Positions 25,935 to 35,466 are shown, numbered from the stretch's first letter. The stretch: DNA of 54,666 bases from Richelia sp. SL_2_1 (GCA_012033205.1 JAAUSO010000026.1:1-54666), one strand, 5' to 3'. A program made the numbers and translations. Notes: a model not told the origin generated them from the letters alone.

Positions 25935-26237
25935 TTAGTCTTCATCAAACAATGCATCTAAATCCCGATATCCACTAACAACCCGTGTAATTTCAATCCC
26001 ACCTTCAATTTGACGATAGAAAATCAAATAATCATCCACAGGGAAACTACACAAAAAGGGAGAAAGTTCATCACGTCTACGTCCCATATTCGGAAAATTT
26101 GCTAAATTACTACATTTTTGATTAATTTTCTTTAGCAAACTTTCCGCAGCATCAAAACTATTGTTGTCAGCAACATAATCAATTATGCTTTCAATATCTC
26201 GACTCGCAGGAGCAGTAAATCTACAAATATTGCTCAT
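25935..26237 (-). CDS. RelE/ParE family toxin
   Basis: A 100-residue protein with the ParE/RelE pattern: FTAPASRDIESIIDYVADNN, CSNLANFPNMGRRRDELS, then SFPVDDYLIFYRQIEGGIEI and TRVVSGYRDLDALF. It follows the ParD-type antitoxin with a 4-bp ATGA overlap. ParE-type toxins usually poison gyrase and RelE-type ones cut mRNA; the sequence alone does not decide, but the ParD partner favours ParE. Confidence 0.88.
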   Translation of the reverse strand: MSNICRFTAPASRDIESIIDYVADNNSFDAAESLLKKINQKCSNLANFPNMGRRRDELSPFLCSFPVDDYLIFYRQIEGGIEITRVVSGYRDLDALFDED

Positions 26238-26503
26238 TTACCTGCTTGTTGACGACGCTGCTGTAATTTTTGCTCTAGTTGACGAAAAACTATCTCCCCG
26301 TCAATCATTTCCCCACGTTCGGAAGCTTCAATCCCGATCGCAATTTCCCGTTTTAATTCCTCAAATCTACCTTTGTAAATATTTTCCCGTTCCTCCAGCA
26401 GTTTAATACCCGCAATAATCACCTCTTCCGTAGAGGTATATTTACCACTTGCTACTTGACTTTGGATAAATTGCTCTAATTCAGGAGTTAGGGAAATACT
26501 CAT
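26234..26503 (-). CDS. ParD-type antitoxin
   Basis: An 89-residue protein: MSISLTPELEQFIQSQVASG, then KYTSTEEVIIAGIKLLEERE, the RHH DNA-binding part of ParD antitoxins, with a charged C-terminal helix (LKREIAIGIEASERGE, EQKLQQRRQQ) that would wrap the toxin. First gene of the pair, probably autoregulated. Confidence 0.88.
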   Translation of the reverse strand: MSISLTPELEQFIQSQVASGKYTSTEEVIIAGIKLLEERENIYKGRFEELKREIAIGIEASERGEMIDGEIVFRQLEQKLQQRRQQAGK

Positions 26504-26574
26504 TGCAGGGTGTTTCTGTGAGTGTTTTCAATATTATTAAATTATAGATCGCATTGACTTGTTGGTATTTAAGA

Positions 26575-26690
26575 TGTTGGGATTGCTTCCTTACGTCGCA
26601 ATGACAGTTATGGATTTTCGTGGTGGTTGGAGAGTGCGTTAGCGGAGCTTAACGTTGGCGAAGCCGCTCCGGAGGAGCTAGTTATCGCGT
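26575..26690. repeat. Dispersed repeat fragments
   Basis: GATTGCTTCCTTACGTCGCA with AATGACA resembles part of the insert at 6226-6350. It is followed by AGCGGAGCTTAACGTTGGCG and AAGCCGCTCCGGAGGAGC, text typical of dispersed GC-rich cyanobacterial repeats. No gene lies in this spacer. Confidence 0.45.
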
Positions 26691-26732
26691 TAGTTTTTGT
26701 CATAGATTACAGAGGAATATCACCCACCAAAC

Positions 26733-27137
26733 TTACTCATTGAAAAATAAACTTGCATCAACATGAAATAAACTACTTAATTCTTGAGCCTGTTGGGAAG
26801 TTATTTTTAAATCATTATTAATAATCTTATCAACATTTTCTATAGAACCAAAAATTGGAATTAAAATTTCCTTATTTTTATCTTGTGCTTCCATTAAATG
26901 AAGCATTATAGAACAAGGTGTAGATTTATTTAATTGATAATGTTTATCTTCAAAATCTTCAATCAATTTTACCAATAAATCTAAAATTGTATTTTCTTCT
27001 GGTGTAAGATTTTTACGCGCTAACAATTCCTCTACAATCTCTAAAAAATAATCATTTTCAGCTTCCGTCTGAATAATTCGAGGTTGATATTTAGAGAGTA
27101 ATTGACTATAAATTTCTGAGTTAATAGTAAGGGTCAT
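26733..27137 (-). CDS. HigA-type antitoxin (HTH)
   Basis: The start is placed at the ATG giving MTLTINSEIYSQLLSKYQPR, because the same start is conserved in the remnant at 6461 and both overlap the toxin stop; a further ATG lies at 27158. About 134 residues with an N-terminal helical part and a C-terminal HTH (LIPIFGSIENVDKIINNDLK, ITSQQAQELSSLFHVD) of the HigA type. It neutralises the upstream HigB and probably represses the pair. Confidence 0.85.
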   Translation of the reverse strand: MTLTINSEIYSQLLSKYQPRIIQTEAENDYFLEIVEELLARKNLTPEENTILDLLVKLIEDFEDKHYQLNKSTPCSIMLHLMEAQDKNKEILIPIFGSIENVDKIINNDLKITSQQAQELSSLFHVDASLFFNE

Positions 27138-27420
27138 TTTTCCACTTATCTTTATCATATTCTGCGTGAGTTAAGACATATTTAATATAGATGACCTGTT
27201 TTTCATAGTTAATACTAACAATCAATCTGTATTTATTACCTTTAATATTAAAAACTGTGAAATTACTCACCGCTTCTGCTTGAGGATAAGCTGTTTGTAC
27301 CTCTATCAAGTTTTCCCAATTAGCTTTACTTGCAATTTTATACCAGTCATCTAATGCTTGTTCGCAATCTCCGTGCTTTTGAGAGTATTCTCGTAATTTT
27401 CTCCGGCTGATAACGTGCAT
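27121..27420 (-). CDS. HigB-type toxin
   Basis: A 99-residue protein: MHVISRRKLREYSQKHGDCE, AYPQAEAVSNFTVFNIKGNK, then YRLIVSINYEKQVIYIKYVL and THAEYDKDKW. These are the hallmarks of HigB mRNA interferases that act on translating ribosomes. Toxin first and antitoxin second is the usual higBA order. It is intact and serves as the reference for the broken copy at 6051-6477. Confidence 0.9.
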   Translation of the reverse strand: MHVISRRKLREYSQKHGDCEQALDDWYKIASKANWENLIEVQTAYPQAEAVSNFTVFNIKGNKYRLIVSINYEKQVIYIKYVLTHAEYDKDKWKNDPYY

Positions 27421-27536
27421 TGATAACTCTAGTTTTTCTCGTTCTCATCTAGATAATCGGTGCGTGACGCTATAATCAAATTCTTAATTACAAACCAAAA
27501 TTTCTCTAAGCGTCACACACCCTACATTTATAGAAG

Positions 27537-28927
27537 CTAAAACTCCGCATTTTCCGGAGTACGGGGAAACGGAATCACATCGCGAATATTCCCCATTCCC
27601 GTCATAAACTGCACCAATCTTTCAAAACCCAATCCAAAACCAGCATGAGGTACGGTACCGTAACGACGTAAATCCATGTACCACCATAAATCTTCTGGTT
27701 TCATTCCTTGAGCTTTAATTCGATGCTCCAACACATCATACCTTTCCTCACGCTGGGAACCGCCAATTATTTCACCAATTTTCGGTGCTAAAACATCCAT
27801 GGCGGCAACGGTTTTTTCATCATTACTCAACCGCATATAAAATGCTTTAATTTCTGTGGGATAATCACTCACAATAACCGGCTTTTTAAATAATTTTTCG
27901 CACAAATAACGCTCGTGTTCTGATTGTAAATCCAAACCCCAATTTACCGGATATTCAAACTGCACATCCGCTTTTTCTAATAGTTTAATCGCTTCAGTAT
28001 AAGTGATTCTTTCAAATTGATTATTAATAATATTTTCTGCGGTTTCTAAAACTGTTTTATCAACTCGCAAATTGAAAAATCCATGTCTTCTGGACATTTA
28101 TCCATTACATATTTAAAAACATATCTGAGAAACTCTTCGGCTAAATCCATGTCTTCAGATAATTCACAAAAAGCCATTTCCGGCTCAACCATCCAAAATT
28201 CTGCCAGGTGACGCGAAGTGTTAGAATTTTCCGCACGGAAGGTAGGACCAAATGTGTAAACATTACCAAAGGTCATTGCCATAATTTCGGCTTCTAATTG
28301 ACCACTGACTGTTAAATATGTTGGTTTACCAAAAAAGTCTTTACTGTAGTCTACCTGCTTATCTGACGTTAATGGAACGTTATTTAAATCCAAACTAGTA
28401 ACGCTAAAAAGCTCTCCCGCACCTTCGCAGTCGCTAGCGGTGATAATCGGTGTATGTACCCACAAAAAGCCCCGTTGTTGGAAAAAATCATGAATCGCTG
28501 TTGCACAAGCGTTACGCACGCGGAAAACCGCACCCAAGGAATTGGTACGGCTGCGTAAATGTCCAATTGTTCTGAGAAATTCAAAGGAATGGCGTTTTTT
28601 CTGTAGGGGATAAGTTTCTGGATTTGCTTCTCCATAAATTTTCAGCGTTTGCGCTTTTAATTCAACTCTTTGCCCTTTTCCTTGAGACTCAACGATTAAT
28701 CCTTGAGCTTCTACAGAAGCACCTGTATTTAATTCTTTTAATATATTCTCATAATCCGGTAAATCTTCGTCTAATACAACTTGCAAATTAGCCAGAGATG
28801 AACCATCATTAACTTCAATAAATGTAAACCCTTTTAATTCACGTTTCGTTCTTACCCAACCTTGCACTTTTATTGATTCATCTGGTTGAGCGCTGCGTAA
28901 TATTTCTGCTATCCGTCTTTCTATCAT
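27537..28927 (-). CDS. asnS: Asparaginyl-tRNA synthetase, with a one-base frameshift
   Basis: Charges tRNA-Asn. The N-terminal frame (28927 to about 28080) has the OB-fold anticodon domain ([20 protein letters not shown]) and class II motif 2 ([20 protein letters not shown]). The C-terminal frame begins after [20 protein letters not shown] is restored and ends with motif 3 ([16 protein letters not shown]). The break is one missing base in an A run (28075-28079; five instead of six). The corrected protein has about 463 residues, the normal length. A single lesion in a normally essential gene suggests a sequencing error. Confidence 0.9.
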
Positions 28928-28958
28928 ATATTTTACTTCCGAGAATAAAAATTAAGTG

Positions 28959-29008
28959 CTGTTAGTGGTTAGTGGACAGTTGACAGTTGACAGTTGACTG
29001 TCAACTAA
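28959..29008. repeat. STRR-type heptamer repeat (TTGACAG)
   Basis: Tandem GTTAGTG and CAGTTGA units end in TTGACTGTCAACTAACC, an inverted copy that can fold back. It lies between asnS and the gene at 29001 and reaches into that gene, supplying its last codons and stop. Confidence 0.7.
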
Positions 29009-29411
29009 CCACAGACTTTAATAACCAGCCTATGATAACGCCCAATCCACCAAAACGGACTACTTGCCAAAACAAGTCTTTCAAACCGCTTTTTGTAAAT
29101 ATAACGCTACCACCAAACAGCACTAAATAACTCTCGGAAAACAATCCTAAAGCATTGTCTAAACTTTCTAATTTTTCTTTAATCTGCTTCAACTCTGCTT
29201 TTAAAGTTCGCGTTGTTGTTTGTTGCAGTTGCCTTTTAATTTCGTCAGAATGTCGCACTAGCTCTATCTGACGCTGTTTATCAGCGAATATCTGAGCATA
29301 CCGTTGTTTTAACTCACCAAGGTTTTGCTCGACTGATAATATTTCTTGTTGCAATTCTTGCTCTAAATTTTCCTCAGTTGATGACTCAGAAGATTTTTTC
29401 GGCGACTCCAT
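29001..29411 (-). CDS. Coiled-coil protein with C-terminal membrane segment
   Basis: 136 residues: a charged N-terminus, a long coiled coil (ENLEQELQQEILSVEQNLGE, then LKAELKQIKEKLESLDNAL) and two hydrophobic stretches (YLVLFGGSVIFT and VVRFGGLGVIIGWLLKSVV). It lies divergently 47 bp from the small gene at 29459. The family is not recognised. The last residues and stop come from the STRR at 28959-29008. Confidence 0.65.
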   Translation of the reverse strand: MESPKKSSESSTEENLEQELQQEILSVEQNLGELKQRYAQIFADKQRQIELVRHSDEIKRQLQQTTTRTLKAELKQIKEKLESLDNALGLFSESYLVLFGGSVIFTKSGLKDLFWQVVRFGGLGVIIGWLLKSVVS

Positions 29412-29458
29412 GAGGGAAGTATTACAGTAAAAGAGAACGTTTTGAAAGCTTCTTCGTT

Positions 29459-29746
29459 ATGTCTCAATCCAGTCAACTGCCTAAAACTAGTCAATTGCAA
29501 GAAATAAGCACATTAGAGTTAGCTCAAGCTCTATTGGAGAGATTGAGTATATCTCCTAACGATTGGCATCGTCTCAAGTCTAACCGCAAAGTTCGCGCTT
29601 GCGAACAAACCGCAGCCGCTCTTGTATTTCTCTTAAACGAACAACCAGAAGAAGCACAAGCGAGATTAGAACAAGCTACTGGCTGGTTAAATCGCTCTAT
29701 TAGTGCGCCACCTTGTCCGACTCATGGACAAAAAAAAGACAGTTAG
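29459..29746 (+). CDS. Small conserved cyanobacterial protein
   Basis: 95 residues: LQEISTLELAQALLERLSIS, NDWHRLKSNRKVRACEQTAA, LVFLLNEQPEEAQARLEQAT, then GWLNRSISAPPCPTHG. It looks like a widespread short cyanobacterial family (I think DUF6439, not certain) of unknown role. All-helical, no membrane segment. Confidence 0.7.
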   Translation: MSQSSQLPKTSQLQEISTLELAQALLERLSISPNDWHRLKSNRKVRACEQTAAALVFLLNEQPEEAQARLEQATGWLNRSISAPPCPTHGQKKDS

Positions 29747-29804
29747 TTGTTAATTGTTGGTTGTTAGTTGTTATAATTTAACTCCTAACTCTTAACTCCC
29801 GTAC

Positions 29805-29825
29805 AGACGTAGCATTGCTACGTCT
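29805..29825. repeat. Palindromic repeat (AGACGTAGC)
   Basis: AGACGTAGC-ATT-GCTACGTCT is a perfect 9-bp hairpin between the convergent genes at 29459 and 29845. It belongs to a common type of dispersed cyanobacterial palindrome and could act as a weak bidirectional terminator. Confidence 0.65.
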
Positions 29826-29844
29826 CTACAAAACTAACTCCTAA

Positions 29845-30294
29845 CTAATTCCGTAACAACGGTATCCTACTACGTCTATGCTCCAACTGCTTGCATAGCC
29901 GTAATTCTGTACCTCTACGGTTCCATTCCACCTGGTCGAAAATTAGATGCAGTATGGATAAACCGCGACCATTTTCTGATTCATCAGGTGGCAAATATTC
30001 GGTGGGATTTTCTTCACAATCAGGAATAAATCCCTTACCTTGATCTGATATTACCCACCAATAGCGATCGTCAATTAAAGAAAAACGAACTACAACTTTT
30101 TTCCCAGGATCGAGATTATTGCCGTGCTTCGCTGCATTGACTAAGGCTTCTTGAAGTCCTAGTCTCAACTCAGCTTGCATTTCTCCTGGGATTTCTGCCA
30201 AAAGCAAATCTAAAATTGGACAGAGATATAGAGTTGAGGCAAAACTAATCGTACCCCAATTGCGTCCTACCGGACGAAGTGAAATGGTAATCAC
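29845..30294 (-). CDS. RsbW-like anti-sigma regulatory factor (HATPase)
   Basis: A 149-residue GHKL ATPase domain: N box LGLQEALVNAAKHGN, G1 box ISDQGKGF, G2-type GRGLSILHLIFDQVEW. This is the stand-alone anti-sigma/serine kinase type that phosphorylates an anti-sigma-factor antagonist. No antagonist or sigma gene is adjacent, so its partner is encoded elsewhere. Confidence 0.85.
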   Translation of the reverse strand: MITISLRPVGRNWGTISFASTLYLCPILDLLLAEIPGEMQAELRLGLQEALVNAAKHGNNLDPGKKVVVRFSLIDDRYWWVISDQGKGFIPDCEENPTEYLPPDESENGRGLSILHLIFDQVEWNRRGTELRLCKQLEHRRSRIPLLRN

Positions 30295-30713
30295 AAGAGA
30301 AACCCCGTAGCTTTCGGCTTAAGCTAGACATGACTTTTACTACTTACACCGCACCCTGCAATTAATTTGAGGTGGTCATGTTGCCTGAATTTTTATCTTT
30401 GTACAACTAATTTTTGTATGCTACTTAACTTGACTCTGATCAAGAAATAAAGGTTGCTTAAGTTCAAATCGGCTATTGATTTTTTACTACCGAATAGTTA
30501 CAAACTATAAATTTATTTGAAGTATTAACGAGTATTTTTATACTTCTAAACATAACTGATTTGTAACTTAAATAACTCATGTATTTCTTGCTTTAAGAGT
30601 CTGGAATTACGTCAATTTCTTTATACAAAGGTATTCTATATTTAGAGTAATTCAATTTTAGCATTTTTACTATGCACTAGACTACAATTTGCAAATTTCA
30701 CCTGAGAATTAAA
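30295..30713. other. Intergenic, nothing recognised
   Basis: AT-rich spacer between two leftward genes. No ORF, RNA or strong repeat seen. The promoter of the RsbW-like gene should be at its left end. Confidence 0.5.
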
Positions 30714-32096
30714 CTAAGTATCTTTGACTAAGTTTGATCGGACAAGAAATGCTGCTACTTCTACATGAGCTGTTTGAGGAAAAAAATCAGCTGGTTGTAC
30801 TCGCGACAAAGTATATAAATCATCTTGACAAAGTTGCTTTAAGTCGCGAGCAAGTGTTGCTGCTTTACAACTCACATAAACAATACGAGCCGGTTTTGCT
30901 TTGCGTAAAGTTTCGATTACACTGGGTTCGCATCCTTTCCTTGGTGGGTCAAGTATTACAATATCTGGTTTAGAAGATATCCGAGACAGTAATTCTTCTA
31001 CCTTTCCCCAATGGAACGTCACGTTGTTTATGTGATTATACTGAGCATTTATTTGGGCAGCAGCCACAGAGTATTCTTGTATTTCCAAACCAATAGCAAG
31101 ATGTACTTGTTTTGCGAGGGGTAAAGTTAAAGTTCCGATACCACAATAAGCATCAACTAATATTTCGTTACCTTGTAAATTTAATTCCGATTGAATTTCG
31201 TATAATAATGCCTCGGCTGTTTCAGTATTTACTTGGAAAAATGTTTCGGCTCTGATTTTCCATTTTAAATCAGCAAATTCTTCTTCTAAGTAAGAGGTTC
31301 CAGCTATCAACCTAGTTTCGTTACCAAAAATTGCATTTGTGCGATCGCCATTCCGGTTTAACATCACTCCCACTAATGGGGGATAGTGGTCTAACCACTC
31401 TTGTGCTTGTTGCTCAATTCCTGGTAAAATCCAGTCCTTCACCACCAAGGTCAACAATACTTCCCCAGTGCGGCGACCGATGCGTAAACCAAGATGACGA
31501 ATAATCCCGTTATGGCTACCTTCGTGATAAATCTCCCAACCATTGGATTGGATATCTTGTTTTACCTGGGTTAAAAAAGGATTTAATCGCGAATCCTGTA
31601 CCGGACATTGATTTAAATTGACTATCTGATGAGAAGATTTTTGGTAGTAACCCGCTATTACCCCCCCACTCGAAGATATTCCCACCGGGTAAGTCGCTTT
31701 ATTGCGGTAGTCTAATGGTTCACCCGCAGTTAATACCTCATCGACTCGCGGTTGCGTAAAACCACCAATCTTTTGTAAAGCTTGAATCACTGCTTTACGT
31801 TTAGCTGCTAATTGGTACTGATAATTAATATGCTGCCACTGACAGCCACCACATTTATCCGCAACAATGCAAGCCGGTCTGATACGATGGGACGATGGTT
31901 GTAATAATTCTTTAACTTTGGCCAATGCGTATTTGGGCTTGACATTTACCAAACGCACAACAACACGATCGCCAGGTACAGTATCCGGTACAAACACCAC
32001 CAGTTGATCGATTCGCCCTACACCATCACCCGTATCGCTCAAATCAGTAATTTCCGTTTCAACCAAGTCGCCCTGCTTCCACCTTGTTTTAGCCAT
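30714..32096 (-). CDS. rlmD: 23S rRNA (uracil-5-)-methyltransferase RlmD
   Basis: A 460-residue TrmA-family enzyme: N-terminal TRAM domain (KQGDLVETEITDLSDTGDGV), 4Fe-4S cysteines (CIVADKCGGCQW plus a later Cys in NQCPVQDS), SAM motif LVDAYCGIGTLTLPLA, catalytic loop VYVSCKAATLARDL. The iron-sulfur cluster and TRAM domain separate it from TrmA and point to RlmD, which methylates U1939 (E. coli numbering) of 23S rRNA. RlmCD-type dual specificity cannot be excluded. Confidence 0.85.
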   Translation of the reverse strand: MAKTRWKQGDLVETEITDLSDTGDGVGRIDQLVVFVPDTVPGDRVVVRLVNVKPKYALAKVKELLQPSSHRIRPACIVADKCGGCQWQHINYQYQLAAKRKAVIQALQKIGGFTQPRVDEVLTAGEPLDYRNKATYPVGISSSGGVIAGYYQKSSHQIVNLNQCPVQDSRLNPFLTQVKQDIQSNGWEIYHEGSHNGIIRHLGLRIGRRTGEVLLTLVVKDWILPGIEQQAQEWLDHYPPLVGVMLNRNGDRTNAIFGNETRLIAGTSYLEEEFADLKWKIRAETFFQVNTETAEALLYEIQSELNLQGNEILVDAYCGIGTLTLPLAKQVHLAIGLEIQEYSVAAAQINAQYNHINNVTFHWGKVEELLSRISSKPDIVILDPPRKGCEPSVIETLRKAKPARIVYVSCKAATLARDLKQLCQDDLYTLSRVQPADFFPQTAHVEVAAFLVRSNLVKDT

Positions 32097-32374
32097 CAGT
32101 CAAATAATTTTGGATTTTAAATTTTGCGGAAAGTTTGGGGTGTAGATTCTCGAACCCCAAAACTTTCCAAGACAGATTTTGGATTGACCCCATAATAAAT
32201 CTAGGAGCTTGAGTTGAGGATTTGAGATTTTGGAGCCACTGCTCGACTAGGATTTCCCGGCAATCATTAATTAATAATCATCAATAATCAATTAACATCC
32301 CCCAATCTCCCCATCTCTCCATCCCCTCTTCCCTTCTGGGTACCTAAGTCGCTAAACTAACAGTAATAATTAAA

Positions 32375-32488
32375 TCAGTTAACAGTTAACAGTGAACAGT
32401 AAACAGTTATCTATTGATATGCTCCCTATCTAATCTCCGACCATACACCGAGTAAAGGGACTGATAACTGATAACTGATAACTGATAA
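32375..32488. repeat. Pair of inverted STRR arrays before apcD
   Basis: CAGTTAA, CAGTGAA, CAGTAAA and CAGTTAT heptamers (32375-32411) are followed about 50 bp later by four CTGATAA units (32461-32488). Because TTATCAG is the complement of CTGATAA, the two arrays can pair into a large hairpin in the apcD leader, ending 23 bp before the start codon. Confidence 0.75.
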
Positions 32489-32511
32489 ATCGCACTTTCT
32501 TAAAAAAAATC

Positions 32512-32997
32512 ATGAGTGTAGTAAGCCAAGTTATTCTCCAAGCCGACGACGAACTGCGTTATCCGAGCAGTGGTGAACTTAAAAATATTAAAGACTATTT
32601 GCAAACTGGAGAGCAACGGTTGCGAATTGTCAATACCCTAACTGAAAATGAAAAAAAGATCGTTGAACAAGCTACTAAAACACTATGGCAAAAGCGCCCT
32701 GACTTTATTGCACCAGGTGGTAATGCCTATGGTCAACGGGAACGAGCGCTGTGTATCCGCGATTATGGTTGGTATTTACGTTTAATTACCTACGGAATAC
32801 TGGCTGGGGATAAAGAACCAATTGAAAAAATTGGTTTGATCGGAGTTAAGGAAATGTACAATTCATTGGGAGTTCCCGTACCCGGTATGGTAGAAGCTAT
32901 TAAGGGGTTAAAGGAAGCAAGCATTGATTTACTAAGTGCCGAAGATGCATTGCAAGCCGCTCCTTACTTCGATTTCATCATTCAAACCATGTCTTAA
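32512..32997 (+). CDS. apcD: Allophycocyanin alpha-B subunit
   Basis: A 161-residue biliprotein of the phycobilisome core: [40 protein letters not shown], bilin-binding Cys in [36 protein letters not shown]. The text matches ApcD rather than ApcA (the QADDELRYP and ERALCIRD versions). ApcD is a terminal emitter that passes energy mainly to photosystem I. Single gene with its own leader, which holds an STRR hairpin. Confidence 0.92.
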   Translation: MSVVSQVILQADDELRYPSSGELKNIKDYLQTGEQRLRIVNTLTENEKKIVEQATKTLWQKRPDFIAPGGNAYGQRERALCIRDYGWYLRLITYGILAGDKEPIEKIGLIGVKEMYNSLGVPVPGMVEAIKGLKEASIDLLSAEDALQAAPYFDFIIQTMS

Positions 32998-33794
32998 TTG
33001 AGTAGGGATTCGCCGTTATTTTCCCACTTATCCCGTCATCTGTGATAAATCCCTTTAATAGAACTTTGATGGGATGTCGGAAAGACACTTTTGAATAAAA
33101 TACCAATTTAAATTCCCTACGCTTGGTAGTGGCTACGGCAGAATCTCTGTCCAGTTAGTAACAAGTCGTGGGGAAACTTTTTTAATTATCTCTTAGGAGT
33201 TGTAGGATTTTAGATTTTAGATTTTAGATTTTAGATTTTGGATTAGTCCCGAACTACTCCTATGCCCCATGCTCTTGAGTCCAATACATATGAATACAAA
33301 AACCGACAATCCTCTAATTAAGGATGTCGGCTATTAGTGTGTTCCCTATTAATGACTCGGCTAGAGTTCAGTTATATATAATTATGCTTATCTACCTTGA
33401 ATATTCCGAGGATCTTAATCATGAATGCTTGTGATTCTCATCACAACGAAGTTGTATATGAGGTGTATCCAATTTATTTATGCATCAATATGCAAAAACA
33501 ATAGAAATCTCATCCTAAAGACAGTTGCAGTATTGCTCATAAGAAGATATGTATCTTTTTCATAAAAACTTTTCTAGCTTACAAAATAAGAAACGCCCAT
33601 AAAAAAAACATAACTTTAGCGATAAATTTCCGAATTTTGAGGAAATATCTATACAATTAAGATTAATTACAATTACAGCCTCAAAGCAGTCACCGTTACA
33701 CCCCTGTACGACAGCGATGGATAAACTGACCCCATCAAGTGGTCAAAATAGAACAAAGCATTCATAAAATAAGCAATTCAAATTCTCCACAGCT
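32998..33794. other. Long intergenic region between apcD and the reductase pair
   Basis: No convincing ORF. It holds an ATTTTAG tandem array (33206-33241) and a near-perfect hairpin with arms CCGACAATCCT and AGGATGTCGG (33303-33334), which might terminate apcD transcription. The last 200 bp are AT-rich and should hold the promoter of the gene at 33795. Confidence 0.5.
33206..33241. repeat. ATTTTAG tandem repeat
   Basis: The heptamer ATTTTAG is repeated about five times, the last unit altered (ATTTTGG). A short tandem repeat of the STRR class, different in sequence from the CTGATAA arrays. Confidence 0.8.
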
Positions 33795-35141
33795 ATGACA
33801 TACGATTACGATTTATTTATAATGGGTGCTGGTTCTGCTGGTGCAACTGCGGCGAAAAAAGCTGCTTCCTTGGGCTTGCGTGTAGCCGTAGCGGAACAAG
33901 AAGCCCTTGGTGGTACTTGCTTGAATCGCGGTTGTATCCCCAAAAAGTTAATTGTCTATGCCGCTGACTTCGCTCTACATAATAAATTTGCAACTGACTA
34001 TGGCTGGAGTAAAATTTCATCACATTTCGATTGGACTCAGTTTATCCATTCGGTACACAAGCACATAGACAGTATTAATCGCTCCTATCAGGAAAATTTT
34101 CAAAAAAGTGGCATTACTTTATTACGCGGTCATGCTACTTTCGTTGATGCTCACACAATTAAAGTTGATCAACGTCAAGTCACTGCGGACAAGATTTTAA
34201 TTGCTGTTGGTGCGCGTCCTTTGATTCCGGATATTCCCGGTATTGAATACGCGATTACTTCCCGCGAAATGTTCCATTTGCCCTATTTACCAAAACGTTT
34301 GGCGATTATTGGTGGCGGTTATATTGGTGTAGAATTTTCTAGCATGATGAATGCTTTGGGTTGTCGAGTCACTGTTGTTGACACTGATGAAACAATTTTA
34401 GAAGGATTTGATGACGACCTTCGCCATGGTGTTCAAGAAAGTTTATCTCAACAGGGAATTAAATTTATCAACAACAGTACCGCGACTCATATAAAACATT
34501 ACGAAGAGGGCTGGCTGTTAACCGTCAGTGGTAAATATAAAAAAACTATTGCCGCCGATAGTATTTTAGTTGCTACCGGACGCACTCCCAATACCCAAAA
34601 TCTGGATTTAGATCATGCTCAAGTCAAAATCGGTGAAAAAGGTGCCATCGAAGTAGACGAATATAGTCGCACTAGTCAGGACAATATTTACGCTGTTGGA
34701 GATTGTACTAACCGTTTGCAGTTAACTCCTGTAGCCAAATCAGAAGCTGTTGCTTTTGTCAATACGGTTTTTGCAAATAAACCACAAACGGTAAATTATG
34801 GTGATGTTCCTTCTGCTGTTTTTGCTCGTCCAGAAATAGCTAGTATAGGTATGACTGAAAATCAAGCCCGTGAAAAATTTGGCGATTCGGTAAAATCCTA
34901 TTGCGATCGCTTTCAACCATTGATGACTCAATTCGCTTCCTCAGAAGAGCAAGCAATAATCAAAGTCGTAGTTGAGGGTGAATCCGAGCGAGTCATCGGA
35001 GTTCATATGTTAGGAGAAAACGCAGCCGATATCATTCAATGTCTTGGTGTTGCATTTCGTAAAGGTATTACCAAACAAGATTTAGACTCTGCTATTGGGA
35101 TTCATCCCACTAGCGCTGAGGAATTTCTCACGTTAAATTAG
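33795..35141 (+). CDS. Glutathione-reductase-like flavoprotein (paralogue of gor)
   Basis: A 448-residue disulfide reductase: FAD motif LFIMGAGSAGATAAKKAAS, redox pair in GGTCLNRGCIPKK, nucleotide motif IIGGGYIGVEFSSMMNALGC, IYAVGDCTNR, C-terminal GIHPTSAEEFLTL with the catalytic His. It is paralogous to the next gene, 325 bp downstream. After the second strand of the NAD(P) fold it reads VTVVDTDETIL, with acidic residues where gor has QIIRGEMIL. This suggests NADH rather than NADPH preference, or another substrate. Exact reaction uncertain. Confidence 0.75.
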   Translation: MTYDYDLFIMGAGSAGATAAKKAASLGLRVAVAEQEALGGTCLNRGCIPKKLIVYAADFALHNKFATDYGWSKISSHFDWTQFIHSVHKHIDSINRSYQENFQKSGITLLRGHATFVDAHTIKVDQRQVTADKILIAVGARPLIPDIPGIEYAITSREMFHLPYLPKRLAIIGGGYIGVEFSSMMNALGCRVTVVDTDETILEGFDDDLRHGVQESLSQQGIKFINNSTATHIKHYEEGWLLTVSGKYKKTIAADSILVATGRTPNTQNLDLDHAQVKIGEKGAIEVDEYSRTSQDNIYAVGDCTNRLQLTPVAKSEAVAFVNTVFANKPQTVNYGDVPSAVFARPEIASIGMTENQAREKFGDSVKSYCDRFQPLMTQFASSEEQAIIKVVVEGESERVIGVHMLGENAADIIQCLGVAFRKGITKQDLDSAIGIHPTSAEEFLTLN

Positions 35142-35466
35142 ATCGAGAATAAGACAAAACCACTAAGAAGTCGGGCTTTTGCCTTAAACCTCAAATAAAT
35201 ACTTTTAACACAAGACAAGCCTTCTCAAAACCCGACTTCTCAACTAACAGCAAAAATACAGGTTTGCTTCCCTTCTGACTTCTAAGTCGGGCAATCGGCA
35301 GTGGGAAGAAATATTAAGACTTAGACAATTGGTGGTGTAAATTGTTTTTCATTGGGACTGCCTAATCAAAGGTGATTGATAAGTCAACCTCAAATTCACC
35401 TCTCATTGCCTGTAAATATACGTATTTTAATTAATTTTTTTTGTTGTAAATAAAACGCTAAAAGTT
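35142..35466. other. Spacer between the two reductase genes
   Basis: It holds an AGAAGTCGGG inverted repeat (35166-35240) and a further ACTTCTAAGTCGGG near 35278, but no gene. The second reductase gene probably has its own promoter in the AT-rich last 60 bp. Confidence 0.5.
35166..35240. repeat. AGAAGTCGGG inverted-repeat element
   Basis: AGAAGTCGGGCTTTT at the left and AAAACCCGACTTCT at the right, about 75 bp overall, form a large hairpin just after the first reductase gene. Other members are at 46123-46187, 46331-46393 and 54233-54281. Confidence 0.75.

Noticed and set aside
28046-28097. Programmed frameshift in asnS
   Set aside because: No slippery heptamer with a downstream hairpin. A five-instead-of-six A run is the simplest explanation, and lspA shows the same kind of loss.
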